Assembly: GCA_027604665.1 (NCBI GenBank)
Contig: JADGIZ010000095.1
Span: 1 to 24,317 of the forward strand
Origin: Polyrhizophydium stewartii
Taxonomy: Eukaryota; Chytridiomycota; Chytridiomycetes; Rhizophydiales
Length of the DNA stretch: 24,317 nucleotides
Direction: 5' to 3'
Below the pieces are notes generated by a model, which made no database searches, was not told where the DNA came from, and saw nothing but the letters and a program-made list of their open reading frames with translations. Position 1 is the first letter of the stretch; every line of letters begins with the position of its first letter. A program made the translations under genes and the position numbers. This document shows, one piece after another, positions 18,979 to 24,317 of the stretch.

Positions 18979-21900
18979 ATGGCCGAAAACCCCGCGCACA
19001 TCCCCCCGCGGCGCGCGGTCCTGCCGCCGCCCCGCACCCACTCGCAGTACGGCGCGCCGCCGCAGCAGCACCTGCACCCGCATGCGCCGCACCAGCTGCA
19101 CCTGCACCCGGCTGCCGGCCAGGGCCAGCTGCATCCGCACGGCCTGCAGGCGCTGCAGACGCACCCGGCGCAGCTGGCGCCGCAGCACTACGCACAGCAC
19201 CCGCAGCAGTTCCAGCAGCAGCAGTTCCCGCCGCAGCCGCCGCACTTCCAGCAGCACGCGGCCCTCGCCCCCAACGGCGGGCCGCACTCGCCGCCGCGGG
19301 TGTCGCCGCTGATGGGCCACTTCCCGGCGTCGCCGCAGAGCGCCCACGGCGCCCAGCTGCCCGCCCATGCCTTTGGCCACCAGCAGCCCGCGTTCTACCA
19401 GGCTCAGTTTGTGCAGCAGGCGCCGGCGTACCAACAGTTCCAGCAGCCACAGGCCTTCCAGCTGACCCCTCAGCAGCAGCAGCCGCAGCAGCCGCAGCCG
19501 CAGCAGTATGCCGGCGGTGCATACTACGGCGACTACCACCAGCAGCTGCAGCTGCAGCAGCAGCACCAGCTCCAGCAGCACCAACTCCAGCAGCACCAGC
19601 ACCAGCAGCACCAGCAGCTCGACCGCCGCGCAAGCATGCTCACCATCTCAGGCTCCGGCGCCAACCGCACCGTGCCGATCCCGGCCCGCGTCGCCTCGGC
19701 CGCCATCATCCCCGAGCGGTCTGCGTCGGCCGCGACCGCCGGCCACCGCGCCTCGGTCATGCCCGGCTCGCGCTCGCCCGCGGCCGCCGCGGCGCAGTCG
19801 AGAGCAGGTATCCTCAAGCGAAACTTCACCGAGAGCGGCTTCGGCTTCTCCCACGGCCCTGGCCAGCAGCAGCAGCACCATCTCCAGCACCACGCCAGCA
19901 TCGGATCGTCAGGCTCCGGCTCGGGCCTCGACCCGGTCACGGCCGGCTCGTTCGGCGCCGGCGCTGTCGACTTTGGGTGAGCGAGCTCGTGTGGCTGGGG
20001 CGGCGATGCCCTGCAATGCCCCTCCTCGTCATGCCGCCTCCACCTCAAGGCGCTGACGCTTGCACTGCGCACGCCTGCTGCACTGACCGCTCCCGCCTCC
20101 TTCCGCTGCCCGCACAAGCGACGCCGAGCCGGGCGCCCTGCCCTCGCGCGGCACCACCCACGTCCACATCCCGTCGCGCGGCGCCTCGAAGCAGAAGACC
20201 ACCATCGACGACCTTCTCAGTTCCGGCGCTGCCGCCCTGGCCCCGCCAAAGTCGGATCTGCGCGAGGCGCTGCGCAAGTGGGCCGAGGCGCTGGCCATCG
20301 CCGACCGCGAGTTTGACATGTTGCGCAAGGCAAAGGCCCAGTCCAACATTGGCTGTGCACTGCGCTCCGCCGGCCACGTCGTCGCCGCCAAGCAGTACCT
20401 CGAGGAGAGCTGGGCGTCCACCCTGGACTACATCAAGTCGGCCTCGTCGCGGTTCCCCTCCAACTGGCTGCAGATCGCCATCCGCGCGCTCGACCTCGAG
20501 GGCGACCAGCTGGACGACGCCTTTGTGACTTCATCCGAGATGTCGCGCGCGCACCGTCCGCCGTCGATCCGCTCCATCAGCTCCGATGCCTCGCTCGGCG
20601 CAACCGCGGCCGCGGCTGCCTCTCAGCAGAACGAGGCGGCGCTCGGCCCGCCGATCGTCGTCTGGCTGATGCAGCTCACAAACAACCTGGGCAACGCATA
20701 CTTTTCCGTCGGCGACTACGAGGCGGCGATCCTGCAGTACGAGAACTGCAAGCGCCTTGTCGAGACGACGCTCGAGGAATATCCGCTGCCGGAGGATCTC
20801 GTTGCCGCGATTCACAGCGCCTCGTCGTCCGCTGCCACCGCGACTGCTGCGGACGCCGCGAGCAACAACCCGCGAAGCACGCCCGCGCCGCCAACCAAGC
20901 AGTTCCGCCTGTCGTACCTGCACCGCCAGGCTCTGATTGCACAAGCACGCTCGCTGACCCACCTTGGCGCGGCGTTTGGGGCTCTCGGCTTCAGCGCATC
21001 GTCGATCCAGCACCACCGGGCCGCGCATGCGCTGCTCACGACCGTCGCGGCGAGCATTCCCGCCATGTCAAGCGCAGCGCACTTTGCCAGAGCCCGCACC
21101 ACGTCCATGACGCGGCCCAACACGGGCTTGGCCGAAACGACGATGCTGCAAGCCGCCGTTGTTTCCAACATCGGCTCTGCATGGCACGCCGTAGGCGAGT
21201 TTGGCAAGGCCGTCGAGTGGCACGAAAAGGGCGTCGCCATGTTCAGCACGGTGTGGGCCCACTCGCTGCACCACTCGCAGTCGCAGTCGCGCATGTCCGA
21301 CTACCAGCAGCCGCCGCCCACGCCGCCGTCGGGAGGCGATGCGTCCTCGGTGTCGTCGGCGTCGCTCTACGTGGGCGACATTTCCCTGAACCACGTTGTC
21401 ACGACCGACGAGGCTCGCCAGCAAGCCAATCTGGCCATGATGTACATTGAGCTGGGCCGCAGCATCAACGAGTTCGAGTGGCTCCACCTGGTGCGTGCGC
21501 CGTCGACCTCTTCGGGGGCCGGACGCCGCGCGTCTGTGGCGGATGCAACGCAGGATACGTCGGGGAACCGTTGGGCTCTCGAGCGGATCCCAAAGTTCTG
21601 GCGCGGCCCGCCCAACGAACTCGACGAGCCGCTTGCTGCACCAGAGCCCGCGTCGCTTCTCGGGTGTACGGAGCCGCTGTTTGACCGCGGCTTCGGGTTG
21701 ATGTACGAGCAAGCCAGCCTATTCCGCCAGCAGCGCGACTGGCAGGGGCTGTACACGGCGTGGACCAACCTCGGTAAGCGTGCAGAATCGACGGACCGCT
21801 TGCTTGTGCAGCGACTTGCCTGACACTCCACTCCAGCGTGCGCGTACCTGCAGATCCATCGGCCGATCATGGCGGCGCACTACCTGGGGCTGCTTGCTGG

Positions 21901-23326
21901 TGCCAACGCCGCCGATAACAAGCCGATTGACACCGCGGCGTTGTCCCAGTCGTTTGACGAGGAGCTACCGCAGCCGCTCGTGCCAAAGAGCATGCATCCT
22001 GCCGTGATTGCGACTCTGGCTCAGTGCATGTTTGCGCTGTCACGCTTCTCGACGGCGGCATCGCCGTTCATGACGAGCACGCAGGCCGCGCGCGCGGGAC
22101 CTGGTGGATCTCTGGACGCGAGCACCGTGCAGCTGCCGCTGATGATCCCAGCCACGACGACGACGGCTGTTGCTCGGTTGGCGGAGCAGCTTGGCGTTGC
22201 TCCTGTCGACCTCAAGTCGCCGTCCGAGGAGATGGCTATTTTGGTGCTACGGAGAGCTGAGGCCGCTCTTGTCGAGCTCGCGCAGATCCGCGCGTCGCCG
22301 GCGCTGCTGCCGATCCTGTCCAACGCAGCGACCATGCTTGCCAACAACGCATCCGGATCGGGCCTCGGCGGGCGGCCCGACTCGCAGATGGGGCTGGCAC
22401 AGAGTGCGTCGGCGTCGTCGGCCATGAGCGCAGCGCATGTCGACAATCTCAAGAAGCGCATGCTGTCCGTGCATATCACGATCGCCAAGACAGCGTGGGT
22501 GCTTTCGGCCTCGTACCCAAACACGGAAAAGGATATCAGGCAGATGTGGTTTTCCGAGGCAAAGTTGGCGCTGGAGCAGGCAATGTCGGGCTCTGTCGTC
22601 GACGGCGTGCCTGGCGGCGACGTGGTGCGACGCATGTTTGGTATGGACGGCCCCGACCGCCCGGATAGCCGCAACAGCAACAACGGCGGCACCGGCCTCA
22701 CAGGCGTCAATCTCGTTCAGGGCGTCCTGGCGGACTTGCTGATGCAGGTGGGCGACCACATCGAGACGACCCGCGAGCAGCCCGTCGAGGTTGGCCGCCC
22801 GCTCGTGAGCGGCTTCGTGCCGCCCGTGGTGTTTGCGAACATTGTCGACCTGCTGTACTTTGCGCAGTTTGTCAGCGCGCACACGCCGTCAATGGCCGGC
22901 ATGATGGAGATGCTCGGCACGACCGAGGCGAACGTGTCGACGATCATCAACGCCTTTTCTGCGTCGGCAATCTCGCTGTACTGCACGCAGATGGGCCTGT
23001 GCTTGCGATGCATCAAGCACATTCTAAAGGCGCTTCGTGGCAGCATGTCGTCAAGTGCCTCGTCTGGGCTGCTGCAGGCCCAGCCGCCGTCGCCGACGCT
23101 CTCGACGGCCGCGGCGGCGTCTGCGGCGGGCAAGTTCAGCGCTGCGTCGGCGCCGGGCACGTATCCGTTCTCAATTGTGTTCCGCCACCATGGGGCGGTG
23201 GCCGTGGCGGCGGCCGTGGCTGCGGCGGCGGCGTCGGGTGCCGACGACTCGACCGCGGCGGCCGCGTCGGCAATCGGCCCGCACACGGTGGTGCCGTGCG
23301 AGCACATGGCCCAGGCGGCTGTATGA
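18979..23326 (+). CDS. Gln/His-rich protein with TPR-like repeats, function unknown (1380 aa)
   Basis: Three exons: 18979-19976, 20119-21773, 21837-23326; introns of 142 and 63 nt with GTGAGC and GTAAGC donors. The start is the ATG of MAENPAHIPPRR, 101 bp after the MAPKK stop. Residues 1-~330 are Gln/His/Pro-rich (low complexity), including a 15-nt tandem repeat. From ~380 onward there are paired-helix repeats of TPR type: AKAQSNIGCALRSAGHVVAA (~405), LTNNLGNAYFSVGDYEAAIL (~520), SLTHLGAAFGALGFSASSIQ (~610), VVSNIGSAWHAVGEFGKAVE (~680), LAMMYIELGRSINEFEWLHL (~770) and ACAYLQIHRPIMAAHYLGLL (~885, crossing an exon joint). The C-terminal ~450 residues are helical-looking with Ser/Ala-rich linkers and an Ala-rich end. 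No enzymatic motif was seen. TPRs imply a protein-protein scaffold; partner and pathway are unknown. I do not recognise a specific orthologue. Confidence 0.82.
19567..19611 (+). repeat. Three 15-nt tandem repeats in a Gln/His-coding tract
   Basis: Units CAGCTCCAGCAGCAC (19567-19581), CAACTCCAGCAGCAC (19582-19596) and CAGCACCAGCAGCAC (19597-19611) differ at one or two positions each. They lie within a CAG/CAC-rich tract from about 19530 to 19620 encoding mostly Gln, His and Leu. This is coding low complexity likely to vary in length between strains. Confidence 0.8.
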
Positions 23327-23841
23327 TTGTCTTGCGTGTGTGCGTGTGTGTTTGTGGAAACGCCTGCGTGCACATCTGGCTCAACAAGCATCGTCTTTTA
23401 CTCTCTTTGCCTCGGACACACATACATCCTGTTTCCTATCCGTACGTTTCTCTCACTCTCTCTCCCTCCGCCACACACCCCTGCGTTCATCCCCAACATG
23501 CCCCATTCATATGCCCGTTCGCAGGTCCAGATTGCTCTGTCTCCATCCATCCAACCCCGCTAGCCGCCGGCCACCGCTGTGCTTCTTTGTGCTTGTTTCC
23601 TTTCTGCAAACAAAAAAGGGCCTGCCCGTCGCGGCCAGCGCACTCTTCATTGTTTCAGTTTGTTGAATGTGCAGTATATGCCAAGTGGGGTGGTGTCTGT
23701 GCTTGCTGTTGGTGTTGGCTGTAAGGCGAAAGTCGGCGATGCGCAGCGCTGGTTGGTCTGAGCGAGGCCGCGCGAGAGCGCGCAAACAGTGGAAACGGAC
23801 GCAGAGGCAGAGGCGGGGTGGGGGCCAAGGCGCCTGAGCGC
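23327..23841. other. Intergenic region between convergent genes, TG- and CT-rich
   Basis: This 515-bp stretch holds no supportable gene. It starts with a TG-rich run (about 23331-23357), followed by a pyrimidine-rich run (about 23396-23490, many CT and CTCTC steps) and an A-run near 23611. No AATAAA was found on either strand. TG-rich sequence just after a stop resembles the downstream GU-rich element of poly(A) sites, so it may serve 3' end formation of the TPR gene; this is inference. Confidence 0.5.
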
Positions 23842-24317
23842 TCACAGGCCCGCCTGCCAGCGGATTAACTGATCTTGGATCGCGTCGACAATGTCCGACT
23901 CGGCAAAGCCCATCGAGTAGTCGACGAGGCCGTACAGCTCGAGCACGTCGCCGCAGGCGATGATGTTCTCGCGCAGCACGAGCCAGTCGTCCTTGAAGAG
24001 CACGGACGCGGCGGACGCGCCGTCGTAGTCGGACGCGAGCACGTCGGGCGCGGACGCGTCGGCGGTGGTGGGCGGCAGCATCGCGGCCACGTCGGCCACG
24101 TCCAGGTCGCCTGTGAAGCTTGCCTTGACGGCCGCGGCGGCGACGCCCGGCGCGGCGGCCTTTTGCGTCAGCGGCTCGTGCTTGGCGAGCAGGGCCTCGG
24201 ACTGGCTGCCGGCAGACCGGATCGCGAGGATCCACGTGTTGTTGATCTGGTGCCAGAAGTCGATGCGCTGCTGCACCGTGAGCGGCACGAACCTGGCGTC
24301 GGGGTCGAGCGCGGCAT
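23842..24317 (-). CDS. Unrecognised gene, 3' part only (about 158 residues visible)
   Basis: One open minus-strand frame runs from the window edge to the stop at 23842 with no intron needed. The 5' end is outside the window: the ATG at 24317-24315 is in a different frame. Visible features: a helical start (LTVQQRIDFWHQINNTWILA), a long Ala/Asp-rich middle, and a conserved-looking end with LFKDDWLVLRENIIACGDVL and LVDYSMGFAESDIVDAIQDQ, finishing IRWQAGL. Trp, Phe and Cys placement and clean GC-rich codon use support coding. No domain was recognised and no function is proposed. It converges on the TPR gene. Confidence 0.68.
   Translation of the reverse strand, partial: AALDPDARFVPLTVQQRIDFWHQINNTWILAIRSAGSQSEALLAKHEPLTQKAAAPGVAAAAVKASFTGDLDVADVAAMLPPTTADASAPDVLASDYDGASAASVLFKDDWLVLRENIIACGDVLELYGLVDYSMGFAESDIVDAIQDQLIRWQAGL

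Noticed and set aside
18103..19611. 502-residue minus-strand Leu/Arg-rich open frame
   Set aside because: It is the antisense of the CAG/CAC (Gln/His) tract and MAPKK exons. The Leu runs are simple complements of Gln codons.
19530..19620. CRISPR-like or satellite repeat
   Set aside because: The repeats are contiguous 15-nt coding units without spacers and stay in frame within a Gln/His tract.
24288..24290. GTG at 24288 as start of the last gene
   Set aside because: A non-ATG start is unlikely in a nuclear fungal gene and the frame stays open to the window edge, so the true start is outside.
1..24317. tRNA, rRNA, transposase, integrase or attachment-site signatures
   Set aside because: Reading both strands showed no cloverleaf-type tRNA, no rRNA segment, no transposon protein motif and no terminal inverted repeats. 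A covariance-model search would be needed to exclude small ncRNAs.

Overview
The window is nuclear DNA from a GC-rich, gene-dense, intron-rich fungus. Genes are cut by many short introns, mostly about 58-90 nt, with GT(G/A)..-AG ends and CTGAC/CTAAC-type branch points close to the acceptor. I joined reading frames across these introns by hand, guided by conserved protein families. Every completed model stays in frame from its start (or the window edge) to its stop. The gene set (DET1, API5, Nma111, a Pbs2-type MAPKK, SDA1) suggests an early-diverging lineage such as a chytrid, because DET1 and API5 are missing from familiar yeasts. That placement is inference. No RNA gene, transposon, CRISPR array or prokaryotic operon was seen.

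Layout. (1) 1-2682 (+): 3' part of a DET1 homologue (8 visible exons). (2) 2818-5346 (-): an unrecognised, largely disordered protein with a short coiled coil, convergent with DET1. (3) 5521-8725 (+): SDA1, a 60S ribosome biogenesis factor (12 exons), divergent from gene 2 across 174 bp. (4) 8915-12116 (+): API5/AAC-11-like nuclear solenoid protein (12 exons) with a long basic tail. (5) 12202-16825 (-): Nma111/Ynm3-type nuclear HtrA serine protease (21 exons), tail-to-tail with API5 with 85 bp between stop codons. (6) 17034-18877 (+): Pbs2/Wis1-type MAP kinase kinase (7 exons), divergent from the protease across 208 bp. (7) 18979-23326 (+): Gln/His-rich protein with TPR-like repeats, 1380 residues (3 exons). 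(8) 23842-24317 (-): 3' part of an unrecognised gene.

How the genes relate. They do not form a pathway. The middle is nonetheless suggestive: API5 is anti-apoptotic in animals, the yeast Nma111 protease is linked to cell death, and a stress-type MAPKK sits head-to-head with the protease. The API5/Nma111 transcripts probably overlap at their 3' ends, and Nma111 and the MAPKK share one small promoter region. Any functional link is inference.

The most unusual sequence signals concern splicing: four GC-AG introns supported by frame and homology; a 34-nt exon carrying the protease's catalytic His; a 27-nt exon in API5; several stop-free introns whose lengths are multiples of three; and a 217-nt stretch without any AG on the coding strand in the protease's first intron. 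I found no convincing previously undescribed multi-gene system.
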